From: Lachnospiraceae bacterium
Lineage (GTDB): Bacteria; Bacillota; Clostridia; Lachnospirales; Lachnospiraceae
Length of the DNA stretch: 64,000 bases
Direction: 5' to 3'
Assembly (NCBI GenBank): GCA_022768465.1
Contig: JALELZ010000026.1
Coordinates: forward strand, 62,001-126,000
The number at the start of each line of letters is the position of its first letter. The stretch's first letter is position 1. Under the pieces are notes generated by a model. That model saw only the letters and a list, made by a program, of their open reading frames with translations. It did not search any database and was not told the origin of the DNA. Positions 35,960 to 43,004 of this stretch are shown in pieces. The translations under genes were made by a program, and so were the position numbers.

Positions 35960-35997
35960 TTATCCGCAAACGGCTCAAAATAAGGCTTATTCCGTTC

Positions 35998-36020
35998 TTT
36001 GACTGTCATTTTGACTGTCA
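35998..36020. repeat. Arm-type repeats, left end (two copies)
   Basis: TTTGACTGTCA at 35998-36008 and 36010-36020 (12-bp period); core TGAC-T-GTCA is palindromic. The same motif occurs four times at the right end, as expected for integrase arm-binding sites. Confidence 0.7.
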
Positions 36021-36033
36021 CTTTGAAAAATAA

Positions 36034-36621
36034 TCAATCAAATGGTAATCCCTCATCATAAAAATCAGGTGGTATAGGTGATGTAATATCAAGTAATTCT
36101 TTATACAGACCATTCTTAATAGTAAGCATTAAATCTTTAACGTATTCGCCATTATCATTTGCAAATTTTTCTTCATATTCTACCCATTTTCTTAAAGCTC
36201 GTTGTAATGATTTTGAAGTGAAATTGACAGCAATATCATCTTTTCGATAACGAGTATATGTGTCATCAACTCCAAATAAGTATTCAAATTTAATAATGTC
36301 AGACTGTTCAAGGTTTATTAGCTGATAGAATAATTCAGAATCAGTGAAAGATCTCAAATCATCATAAACTGTGACATGTTTATTATTCTCTGTATCAGAT
36401 ATCAAAGACTCAACTGAAACATTGAAATGATCCGAAAGTGTAATCAAATCTTTTAAGTTAGGTGTTTTCTTACCACTTCTTAAATCCGAAAAACGTGATT
36501 GCGTTATAGCTCCGTCTAATTCATTAAGAAGCGCACTATCGGTTCGATATCCTTTTTCAGTCATCAAAGAATTTAATTTTGTTATAAAAACTGCTTTTAT
36601 TTTTTCTTCATCATATTTCAT
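36034..36621 (-). CDS. XRE-like repressor of the element
   Basis: 195 residues. N-terminal helix-turn-helix (about 8-75; TQSRFSDLRSGKKTPNLKDLITLSDHFNVSVESLI). The C-terminal 110 residues are acidic and unrecognised, without an S24 protease-type Ser/Lys pair, so induction by RecA is not suggested. Divergent from the Xis-like gene across a 180-bp AT-rich gap, the layout of a lysis/lysogeny-type switch. Start after CGAGG. Confidence 0.7.
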   Translation of the reverse strand: MKYDEEKIKAVFITKLNSLMTEKGYRTDSALLNELDGAITQSRFSDLRSGKKTPNLKDLITLSDHFNVSVESLISDTENNKHVTVYDDLRSFTDSELFYQLINLEQSDIIKFEYLFGVDDTYTRYRKDDIAVNFTSKSLQRALRKWVEYEEKFANDNGEYVKDLMLTIKNGLYKELLDITSPIPPDFYDEGLPFD

Positions 36622-36803
36622 AGCAACCTCGATATTTGGGAAAAGAATAAAATATCTTAAATAAAGATATTCAATGTTTTTTAAATATATTATATCTTTA
36701 TTGAATATATAATATTGTTCACGTATAATTTATATCATCATACCAAACGTGCACGGTTGAAGCAACATATTAATAAGTAGAAATAACACCAAAGGAGACA
36801 TAA

Positions 36804-37004
36804 ATGAGAGCATTAACAAAGACAGAGAATAATACAGAGAGTAGATTATTAAGCCTTAGAGAAGCTGCAGCCTATATAGGACAAGGCACAACGAAAACAA
36901 GAGAATGGCTTGACAGCATCGGAGCAAAAAAGAAGTTCGGCAGCAGGGCATTATATGACCGTCATATTATTGATAAGGCGCTTGATAATTATGACGAGGG
37001 TTAA
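36804..37004 (+). CDS. Excisionase-like small DNA-binding protein
   Basis: 66 residues. MerR/excisionase-type winged HTH (LSLREAAAYIGQGTTKTREWLDSIG, then GSRALYDRHIIDKAL), the length and order of Xis proteins in Gram-positive elements. Starts after AAAGGAG. First gene of the rightward operon rather than beside int, so it could instead be a transcription switch. Confidence 0.65.
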   Translation: MRALTKTENNTESRLLSLREAAAYIGQGTTKTREWLDSIGAKKKFGSRALYDRHIIDKALDNYDEG

Positions 37005-37007
37005 GAC

Positions 37008-37364
37008 ATGAGTATGCAGAGAAGTACAACCAATAGAGTTGTTGAAACTCTTATACTTGTTATTCCGAAGGGTGCAGAAAATGCCATACACCTGAAAGAG
37101 CTTTCAGAGAAGTTACACATGAATGACGGAACTGTTAAACGGTATATAAAACTTGCAAGGCAGCAGGGTTATAGGATCGTAAGCAATAGTAAAGGTTATT
37201 GGCTTTCAGAGTCTAAAGAAGAAATGATTAAGTGGCGCAATATGATGCGTAAACAAGCTTTATCAAGGCTTGAAGCTATTAAGCCCATAAACAACAGTCT
37301 AAATGACTATGACGGTCAAATAAGCCTTACAGACACGAAGAAAGGGGATTGTCTGAATGAATGA
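37008..37364 (+). CDS. Winged helix-turn-helix protein
   Basis: 118 residues. HTH at about 26-60 (IHLKELSEKLHMNDGTVKRYIKLARQQGYRIV) followed by a GYWLSES wing; basic helix up to 90 and a polar tail. Three bases after the Xis-like stop. Probably transcriptional or replication control within the element; no named family. Confidence 0.6.
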   Translation: MSMQRSTTNRVVETLILVIPKGAENAIHLKELSEKLHMNDGTVKRYIKLARQQGYRIVSNSKGYWLSESKEEMIKWRNMMRKQALSRLEAIKPINNSLNDYDGQISLTDTKKGDCLNE

Positions 37365-37798
37365 GCATCAGAAGAAAGGAAGCATACAAACCTAAAAGCT
37401 TTGAAGCTGTTGGCGGTTCATTCATTGGCATACATGGTGTAAATCAACCTGATACTTACGCAAGAATTTACGAAAGTATGTTTCAGTCTGTTGCCTTTAG
37501 AACGCTGACAGCAAACCAAAGAGATTTATATCTATGCATGAAGCTTCAATATTATGGAAAACGGAAACCTTCACAAGATTATCCTGAAATAGAAGAACTT
37601 AAAACGGACAACGTTTTTTATCTAAATTGGGATTTAGTGCAGGAATATGGCTTATATAAACCAACATGCAAGAGTAATTTTTATAAAGATAGAAATGCAT
37701 TAATCGAACACGGGCTTATAGAAATTGTGGTTAACGGAAAAATACAACATAAGAAAAACGTATATTGTTATAGTTCTGAATGGAAGAATTTCAAATAA
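37361..37798 (+). CDS. RepA-like/winged-helix replication protein candidate
   Basis: 145 residues, overlapping the previous gene by 4 bp. Pattern AFRTLTANQRDLYLCMKLQ followed by FYLNWDLVQEYGLYKPTCKSNFYKDRNALIEHGLIE resembles the winged-helix domain of small plasmid RepA/DnaD-like proteins, and it ends YCYSSEWKNFK as many of them do. Short iterons follow at 38335. Replication function is inference; it could be a regulator. Confidence 0.5.
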   Translation: MSIRRKEAYKPKSFEAVGGSFIGIHGVNQPDTYARIYESMFQSVAFRTLTANQRDLYLCMKLQYYGKRKPSQDYPEIEELKTDNVFYLNWDLVQEYGLYKPTCKSNFYKDRNALIEHGLIEIVVNGKIQHKKNVYCYSSEWKNFK

Positions 37799-37804
37799 AA
37801 ACAT

Positions 37805-37937
37805 GGGTGGTTCTGAGACTACCCGTACGGGTGGTATAATTACCACTTTTAGGACGAAAACGGTTTTTTATGTGTTGCTTTAAAACCACCCTTCTTTTCG
37901 AAAAAAGCCTTGTTCACGGGTGGTTCTGAGACTACCC
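37805..37937. repeat. Two exact copies of a 20-bp hairpin repeat
   Basis: GGGTGGTTCTGAGACTACCC at 37805-37824 and 37918-37937; each can fold (GGGTGGT / ACTACCC). A partial GGGTGGT copy begins at 37829. They flank 93 bp just after the Rep-like gene; possible replication or partition sites. Confidence 0.6.
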
Positions 37938-38082
37938 ATATATAATATATTACCATACCTATACGGTTTTATATTCGTCACAGACAGATTAATTAAAGGG
38001 GTATTGAATGAAACAATCACGGCAGCAGTGAACAGTTAAATTTAAAAAGCTGCTGCCAAAGATTAATACGTGAGGTGAGTAT

Positions 38083-38334
38083 ATGGCAAGTGCTAAATCG
38101 AGGTTGAACAATGAAAGAACTTCGAAAAAACTCAGAAAGAGCATAATGCTGCCAATTCAAAAAGCAATGAGCGGGTTGAGCGTTGAACAGCAAGAGAAAA
38201 TCATGAGAGCTTTAATAGAATATAGGCAAAGCGACATTGAACCGAAAGAACTTGACCCATTGACACATTGCGCTTTCTTTTTGATTAAACCTAAAATTGA
38301 TGCTGTTTATCACAAGCACAAAAATGACAATTAA
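38083..38334 (+). CDS. DUF6291-like short protein
   Basis: 83 residues. The segment IQKAMSGLSVEQQEKIMRALIEY...LDPLTHCAFFLIKPKIDA resembles DUF6291 proteins of phages and plasmids, which are usually longer; here the C-terminal part is missing. N-terminus is very basic (KSRLNNERTSKKLRKS). Starts after GAGGTGAG. Function unknown. Confidence 0.5.
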   Translation: MASAKSRLNNERTSKKLRKSIMLPIQKAMSGLSVEQQEKIMRALIEYRQSDIEPKELDPLTHCAFFLIKPKIDAVYHKHKNDN

Positions 38335-38398
38335 AAAACCATAGGTTTTGAAAAGTGAAAACCATTGGTTATTGAAAATGAAAACCATAGGTTTTTGA
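38335..38398. repeat. Three 23-bp iterons
   Basis: Cores AAAACCATAGGTTTT (38335), AAAACCATTGGTTAT (38358) and AAAACCATAGGTTTT (38381), exactly 23 bp apart, immediately after the DUF6291-like stop. Period and partial palindromy resemble Rep-binding iterons of theta-type origins. Confidence 0.65.
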
Positions 38399-38399
38399 G

Positions 38400-39030
38400 A
38401 ATAAGCACGGCAGCGACCAACGCCCCACCTTTGAACACAAAAATTGTTGTTTCACATGGGTTTTTGGAAACCTGACAAAACCTGACATTGTTTACAAATG
38501 TAGACATGATTTGTTTTGAAGCGAGGAAAAAGCGAGAAAGAAGAGATCAAAACGGGGTGGGGAGAGATCCACGCCAACATCAAATGCGCTCCCGCAAGTC
38601 AAGCGCCTAAATTTACACACGGAGATTTTCTCACGGGGCTGTTGACATAAGTTGATTTGAAGCGAGGGCGAAGCGAGAAAAATTGACATGTTGTTGCAGC
38701 ATTTATCCAGGATAAAGAAGTAGACAATACGAGCGGTCAATTTTTTAATATTGAGAAGTTAGCGAGGAAAACATGAGGAAACGCAAATAAAGGCATAATA
38801 AAACGTTCGGAGCTATTGCGATGATATCCTTAAGCTTGAAATATCAAAAGCGCTTAAAACGGCTTTTAAATGCGTTACACGTCAATTTATAAATTTCACA
38901 AGAAAATCAGCGGATTAAATGCAAGATAGTAAAGAAAAGCTATGTTGTAAAAGCTAAAGATACATGTTAAGCTGTACCCGCAATCGTGTTGCAGGGTGGC
39001 TTGATCCTCAATTCTTTATAGAATGGGGGT
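38400..39030. other. Gene-free region of the element, candidate origin
   Basis: No ORF with a binding site is supported. Contains tandem AAACCTGAC (about 38468-38485), and a 27-bp direct repeat (TTTGAAGCGAGG..AAGCGAGAAA) at 38513-38539 and 38654-38680 with a partial third copy at 38761. AT-rich towards 38900. With the iterons it is the best origin candidate. Confidence 0.4.
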
Positions 39031-39036
39031 GATGCT

Positions 39037-39126
39037 ATGAAAAATCATTTTGATTTTAATGATTTAATGCAGTTTGGCATTTTCATTTTAGCATTGCTTA
39101 CATTCATTTTTATGTTTTGTAAGTAA
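39037..39126 (+). CDS. Holin-like type I toxin (Hol_Tox family-like)
   Basis: 29 residues: a short polar N-terminus then one hydrophobic helix FGIFILALLTFIFMF and terminal CK. Size and shape match putative holin-like toxins of Bacillota type I systems. Strong ATGGGGGTGATGCT binding site. The mRNA end is a bidirectional hairpin at 39143-39176 that is overlapped by a candidate antisense RNA. Membrane depolarising toxicity is inferred from the family. Confidence 0.65.
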   Translation: MKNHFDFNDLMQFGIFILALLTFIFMFCK

Positions 39127-39134
39127 GCTTGCAT

Positions 39135-39224
39135 AGAAAAACCGCCCCAAGACTTTGAGAGAGTACGGGGCGGAATTTTCTAACCATATTTGATCAACCC
39201 ACCTTGTGGGCGATTGCTTTTTCT
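39135..39224 (-). ncRNA. Candidate antisense antitoxin RNA
   Basis: A minus-strand promoter (39231-39259) would start RNA near 39224. It contains hairpin CCCAC-AAG-GTGGG and ends at CCGCCCC / GGGGCGG followed by TTTTT (39136-39140 on plus), giving about 90 nt overlapping the 3' end of the toxin mRNA, as in txpA/RatA. Confidence 0.55.
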
Positions 39225-39230
39225 ATGTTC

Positions 39231-39259
39231 AATATAGCACATCTAAATATCATAAACAA
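39231..39259 (-). promoter_or_regulatory. Promoter of the antisense RNA
   Basis: On the minus strand TTGTTT (39254-39259), 17-bp spacer, TATATT (39231-39236). Confidence 0.6.
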
Positions 39260-39263
39260 GATA

Positions 39264-39455
39264 TCAGGCTTTATTTTCGGAGTTTATACGAGTATCAACA
39301 GCCTTTTTGATATATCCGTTTACGCTTTCCCCTGCTGCCGAAGCTGCTGCCTTTATGCGGTCATATTCTTCAAGCTGCACATCAAGCGGTATTCGCTTTA
39401 TGTTCTTTTCTTTATATTTAACAGCTGCTTTTTTTTGTGCTTCTGTATATGGCAT
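39264..39455 (-). CDS. Ribbon-helix-helix (Arc-like) DNA-binding protein
   Basis: 63 residues. Basic N-terminus (KKAAVKYKEKNIKRIPL) followed by an RHH pattern: beta strand IKRIPLDVQ, helices EYDRIKAAASAAG and VNGYIKKAVDTRI. Good GGTGAT site. No toxin partner adjacent, so it is probably a regulator of the element (copy number, int or transfer). Direct TGTACGCATA repeats upstream may be its operators. Confidence 0.7.
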   Translation of the reverse strand: MPYTEAQKKAAVKYKEKNIKRIPLDVQLEEYDRIKAAASAAGESVNGYIKKAVDTRINSENKA

Positions 39456-39530
39456 TTAATCACCTACTTTCAAATTAACAAGTGAAGCTATTACACCTTA
39501 CGGAATAAGTTTACCATGTATAGAAATGTA

Positions 39531-39607
39531 TGTACACATAGAAAAAGATATAGCTGTGTACGCATATATTTGTAAAGTCTGTCAATAGATATATATGTGT
39601 ACGCATA
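39531..39607. repeat. Repeated TGTACRCATA boxes upstream of the RHH gene
   Basis: TGTACACATA at 39531, and TGTGTACGCATA at 39555-39566 and 39596-39607. Spaced 26 and 41 bp. Likely binding sites for the RHH protein. Confidence 0.55.
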
Positions 39608-39669
39608 GTAATATATAGGCATAAATTAAATCATTTGACATTATGGTAACAGTAAAGGACGTGATAACT

Positions 39670-39881
39670 ATGAGGAATATGAAAAAGCAGTCAATTATAG
39701 GTCAAAACTCATTAAAACTAAATAGAGATATAACCGTGAGCGAATTAAAACAGCTCTTTGATATCTACTACTCTGCCACCCCCCCCATATTAAATTGTGC
39801 GATGCACTGACTACGGCATTTTATGCAGGGGTAGCAATAGGATTAAGGCAAGCAAGAACTGAAACAAAGAGACTTAAATAA
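39670..39881 (+). pseudogene. Small element protein broken at an 8-C run
   Basis: ATG at 39670 opens a frame (N-terminal RNMKKQSIIG, then ELKQLFDIYYSATPP) that stops early at 39808-39810. One extra C in the run at 39779-39786 would join it to LCDALTTAFYAGVAIGLRQA and a stop at 39881, giving about 70 residues. The joined C-terminal half resembles small helical proteins found next to integrases. Mutation, sequencing error or phase variation are all possible. Confidence 0.55.
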
Positions 39882-39915
39882 TAGATCTTACATGATCGGA
39901 AAAGGAGTCAAAAAC

Positions 39916-41031
39916 ATGGCACGACAGAAAAAGAGAACTGACGGACGCTGTCAAAAGTGTTTTAGATATAACGGCGAAAGATACACTGTTTACGGAAATA
40001 CACCGACAGAAGCAGAGGAAGCTAAAATTCAGAAGCTAAAGGAACTTGAAGCAGGGGTTATAGAGCGAGAAAACCCAACACTTAATAATTACTATATACG
40101 CTTTACAGAAGCACGTAGAGACAGCGTGAAAGAAGCAACGTTAAGAGGCCAAAGCAATCAATTTAGAAAGTGCGCTGCAGTGCCTATAGTCAACGGTAAG
40201 ACGTTCGGACAGCTTCGCATGAGAGATATTAAAGCGGCAGATCTGCAGACGGTACAGCAAGCAATAAAAGCCATTGGAAACAGTACAAGAACGGTCAATG
40301 ATGCAATGGCGCATATTAATCATGTGTTCAACATGGCTGTAAAAGATGAGACTATTGACAGAAACCCGTGTATAGCTGTAGCGAAGCTTAGAAGAACAGA
40401 AGTGCTTGCAAGAGATACAACACACCGAGCATTGACAAGAGAGGAAACAGCTTTATTTCTTGAAACTGCTGCCGACATGAACAGTTATTTTCTGCCATTA
40501 TTCAAGCTTATGCTTAATACGGGCATGAGACTCGGAGAAGTCGGAGCGCTGACATTGGCTGACATTGGCAGCAGGGCTATACACGTAACTAAGACCGTTA
40601 CAAGGAATGAAGCAGGGGGCTACAGTATAGGAGACAGCCCAAAGACAAACAAAAGTAATAGGGATATACCGCTTAATGATGCGATTAAGAGCGTGATAAA
40701 GGAACAGCGAAAGCTAAATAATGTACTGTTTTCAAAAGAAATTAAGCTCAATGATCTGTTGTTTAGATCACCTGAAGGTAAAATTCTTAGAGACTATACA
40801 GTTAATAGAGAAATCAAGCGCATAACTGATAAATGCAATATAGAGCATTTCACAAGCCATGCATTAAGGGCAACGTTTACGACAAGGTTTATTGAGCAAA
40901 GACCGCAGGACTATAAAATATTATCGGAGATTTTAGGACATGCAGACGTAAATATAACTTTGAACTTATACGCTCACACAATGGAAGAGAATAAGATAAT
41001 CGCTATGAAAGAAATGAATATAGCATATTGA
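39916..41031 (+). CDS. int: Tyrosine site-specific recombinase (integrase)
   Basis: 371 residues from the ATG at 39916, preceded by AAAGGAG; an in-frame ATG at 39892 lacks a site. N-terminal AP2-like arm-binding domain (KKRTDGRCQKCFRYNGERYTVYG), SAM-like core domain (about 65-155), and catalytic domain with Arg in NTGMRLGE near 203, HALR near 314, GHAD near 341 and nucleophile Tyr in LNLYAHT near 351. Tn916/phage-type family. It should integrate the element into tRNA-Gly; the att repeats and arm sites at both ends agree. Confidence 0.92.
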   Translation: MARQKKRTDGRCQKCFRYNGERYTVYGNTPTEAEEAKIQKLKELEAGVIERENPTLNNYYIRFTEARRDSVKEATLRGQSNQFRKCAAVPIVNGKTFGQLRMRDIKAADLQTVQQAIKAIGNSTRTVNDAMAHINHVFNMAVKDETIDRNPCIAVAKLRRTEVLARDTTHRALTREETALFLETAADMNSYFLPLFKLMLNTGMRLGEVGALTLADIGSRAIHVTKTVTRNEAGGYSIGDSPKTNKSNRDIPLNDAIKSVIKEQRKLNNVLFSKEIKLNDLLFRSPEGKILRDYTVNREIKRITDKCNIEHFTSHALRATFTTRFIEQRPQDYKILSEILGHADVNITLNLYAHTMEENKIIAMKEMNIAY

Positions 41032-41074
41032 TCGTTAGAGCCTTGCGGAACTGCTGCCGCAGGGCTTTTTATAT

Positions 41075-41293
41075 GGCAAAAAATAGCAAAGCTATAGCAA
41101 ACTATAGCAACAGTATGGCAAAGAATAGCAAAGCCGTACGACTTGTTACGAAAGTTACGACACGATACGATCGTATACGACCGTTACGACACTGTACGAG
41201 ATGATGCGACCGCATACAAATCCATGCAAGAACTAAGCAAACTTAAGCAAGTGCTAAGCAAACCAAAGCAACACCGTAGCAAAGTGAAGCAAA
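41075..41293. repeat. 22-unit helically phased 5-bp motif array
   Basis: Between int and the right att site the sequence carries 22 short motifs at a nearly constant 10-bp step. The shared C falls at 41077, 87, 98, 108, 119, 129, 139, 149, 158, 168, 178, 187, 197, 207, 217, 227, 238, 248, 259, 269, 280 and 290 (mean 10.1). Units 1-6 read GCAAA/AGCAA, units 7-13 TACGA, 14-16 TGCGA/TACAA/TGCAA, 17-22 AGCAA. The bases between are not conserved. No good ORF explains it (a 44-codon frame from 41074 ends mid-array). Confidence 0.75.
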
Positions 41294-41388
41294 AAGCTAA
41301 ACGGCAGCAGTAAGCTAAATGAAGCCATATATAAAAAGCTTCTGTTATATCCGTAATAAATAATGGAATTATGTAAACCAATGGAACT

Positions 41389-41480
41389 TTTGACTGTCAC
41401 GGAGCGTTTACGATGTGCGTATAAGCTATATTTTAAGCCGTTTTTTTGACTGTCATTTTGACTGTCACTTTGACTGTCAC
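41389..41480. repeat. Arm-type repeats, right end (four copies)
   Basis: TTTGACTGTCA at 41389, 41445, 41457 and 41469, the last three in tandem with a 12-bp period. Same motif as at 35998-36020. Probably bound by the integrase N-terminal domain. Confidence 0.7.
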
Positions 41481-41577
41481 AGCCCTATTTTAAGGGTAAT
41501 TAAGGACGTACAAAGACAGAGCATGATAAGCACGTTGCATGTTCGTAAAATGGCTATAAATAAGGCTTTTAGGGCAT

Positions 41578-41614
41578 AAAAAAAATCACGTAACGTCTAA
41601 AGACGAAACGTGAT
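41578..41614 (-). terminator. Terminator of tRNA-Gly
   Basis: Minus-strand ATCACGTTTCGTC / GACGTTACGTGAT stem followed by eight T. Confidence 0.8.
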
Positions 41615-41639
41615 AATTTAGAGAGCGGGTGATGGGAAT
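41579..41639. repeat. Right att direct repeat
   Basis: Partner of 35899-35959. Covers the tRNA-Gly terminator and the last 15 bases of the tRNA gene, so the tRNA stays intact after integration. Confidence 0.85.
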
Positions 41640-41694
41640 CGAACCCACGTGTACAGCTTGGAAGGCTGTCATTCTACCATTGAACTACACCCGC
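41625..41694 (-). tRNA. tRNA-Gly (anticodon TCC)
   Basis: Reads GCGGGTG at the 5' end, D-arm GTTCAATGGTAGAAT, anticodon stem ACAGC-CTTCCAA-GCTGT, T-arm GTGGG-TTCGATT-CCCAT and closing CACCCGC: all arms pair. CCA is not encoded. Its 3' end is the target of the integrated element. Own promoter and terminator. Confidence 0.95.
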
Positions 41695-41707
41695 AACAGC
41701 AAGTCAT

Positions 41708-41736
41708 ATAATACCAATAATGTTTCAGTTTGTCAA
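41708..41736 (-). promoter_or_regulatory. Promoter of tRNA-Gly
   Basis: On the minus strand TTGACA (41731-41736), 17-bp spacer, TATTAT (41708-41713), 14 bp before the tRNA. Confidence 0.85.
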
Positions 41737-41785
41737 CAAAAAATAAAAAAGTTTTTTTGGAGAATTGAAAAAATTTTATGTGTAA

Positions 41786-41834
41786 TAAAAGGGCATCCGT
41801 ACAAGCGGACTTAACCACTTATTTCGGATACCCT
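41786..41834 (-). terminator. Terminator after the AgrC-like remnant
   Basis: Minus-strand GGGTATCCG / CGGATGCCC with a 27-nt loop, then TTTTAT. Confidence 0.6.
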
Positions 41835-41861
41835 GATATAATAGATATTTTTAGAACAAAT

Positions 41862-42440
41862 TTAGTGATTTTGACATACGGAGCCTTGAGGATTAAGCAT
41901 GACCGAAGCATAGAATATGCCGTCATGCCATTCAAAGCGTGCTTCTCCGTCATAAAGGCCAGCAATATACCGTATGGATTCCGTGCCTATGCCATTGCCT
42001 GAATGCTTGGTAGATATCAGTTCATTGTCATGCCACATAGGCTTTCTGCTGCAGCTGTTATCTACTGCTATAGTGAGATTAGATGTTCCGTTTTGAATGA
42101 TAATAACACGAATGAGCGGATCAGAAACAGCATCTGCAGAAGCTTTTTCATGTGTACAGGCTTCGACAGCATTTTCAAGCAGATTTCCCAAGAGTACGCA
42201 AAGCTCAGTGTCGGGGATAAGAAGCTTATCGGGCAGTTTAATGCTTGCGTTGAATTTGATTCCGAGCTTTTCTGAATTATCGGCATAGAAGGAAAGTAAG
42301 GCATTAACAGTGGAATTGCTGCTGTAGCTTCGGTCAATGACATCGGTATGCTTACTGTCATATTCTTCGATATATTGCTTCAATCCATCCAAATCTCCAC
42401 GGTTTACCATGTCAAAGATAACGGCACAGATGGTATCTGA
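41862..42440 (-). pseudogene. C-terminal remnant of an AgrC-like GHKL histidine kinase
   Basis: Residues match the end of AgrC-type kinases: the segment FDMVNRGDLDGLKQYIEEYD follows where the phosphoacceptor helix should be, then the HATPase domain: LLGNLLENAVEAC (N box), VDNSC, KHSGNGIGTESIRYIAG (G box). The frame is open only back to 42440, where a stop occurs, so the N-terminal sensor and the catalytic His region are lost. ATG at 42410 could start a stub, but it would lack dimerisation and phosphoacceptor parts. No response-regulator gene remains nearby. Confidence 0.75.
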
Positions 42441-42548
42441 TTATTATTATAGTATTATCAGCTTATATTATATCAGTACAAATTTATTGTGAAATGCAGC
42501 TTATTATCATTTGATAAGATATTGGATAAGATATCTTATAGTCGCAAT

Positions 42549-42586
42549 AAAAAAATGAAGCGGCATTCCCAAAGGGGTGCCGCTTG
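42549..42586 (-). terminator. Terminator of the cell-wall-binding remnant
   Basis: Minus-strand AAGCGGCA / TGCCGCTT stem then TTTTTTT. Confidence 0.65.
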
Positions 42587-42652
42587 CATACTATTGAAAT
42601 TCGTAAAAATAATGTAGTAAAAACATCCGTATTCATTTGAAAAACGCTCAGA

Positions 42653-42829
42653 TTAATGTGTGATCCAGGCGCCGTTTTCATCAAGCGAATATCCATCAGG
42701 AGTTATAGTGTCACGATACATTGCACCGTAGGAAGAATCTGATATTTCAGAAAAATAGTACCATTTTTCATCTATATACTTCCATCCTACAGTCATTGAG
42801 CCATTTTCAGGATCAAGATAGTATAGGAA
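42653..42829 (-). pseudogene. C-terminal scrap of a choline/cell-wall-binding repeat protein
   Basis: 58 codons open to a stop: LDPENGSMTVGWKYIDEKWYY is a CW_binding repeat, and TPDGYSLDENGAWI is the usual last motif of such surface proteins in Lachnospiraceae. Two stops directly upstream show that the body is deleted. Not in any complete gene. Confidence 0.75.
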
Positions 42830-42860
42830 TTATTAACTTAAGCAGTGTTGCAATATAAAT

Positions 42861-42959
42861 TATACCTCATGGGGTGCAAATTGTATTAAACAAGTTAAAA
42901 TACACCCGATAGGGTATATCGGAAATGACAGCTATCGACATTATACCCCAAAAGGTATA
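42861..42959. promoter_or_regulatory. Three phased operators of the hip module
   Basis: 18-bp palindromes of form TATACC-N6-GGTATA: 42861-42878 (degenerate), 42901-42918 and 42942-42959 (perfect). Starts are 40 and 41 bp apart, close to four helical turns, so HipB dimers would lie on one face of the DNA. Confidence 0.65.
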
Positions 42960-43004
42960 AAATGGTTGTATTAAGGACAAAATCAAGCAGACAGGGAAAG
43001 AAAG

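Larger units (their letters stand above)
35899..41639. mobile_element. tRNA-Gly integrated plasmid-like or satellite element, ~5.7 kb
   Basis: Bounded by 61-bp direct repeats, the right one forming the 3' end of an intact tRNA-Gly gene. Contents in order: minus-strand HTH repressor; Xis-like, winged-HTH and Rep-like genes on plus; a DUF6291-like gene; iterons and a gene-free region; type I toxin and antisense RNA; RHH gene; broken small ORF; tyrosine integrase; phased array; arm-type repeats. No relaxase, capsid or resistance gene is seen, so transfer would depend on a helper. Confidence 0.85.

Noticed and set aside
35865..35978. N-terminal extension of the panE frame
   Set aside because: It runs through the att repeat, is not conserved-looking, and a proper start with ribosome site is at 35864.
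38492..38740. 82-codon minus-strand ORF in the element's gene-free region
   Set aside because: No ribosome site, Cys/Leu-rich random composition, overlaps direct repeats; treated as non-coding.
41074..41202. 44-codon ORF over the phased array
   Set aside because: Its low-complexity product reflects the repeat; no ribosome site, and the frame ends inside the array, so DNA structure explains it better.
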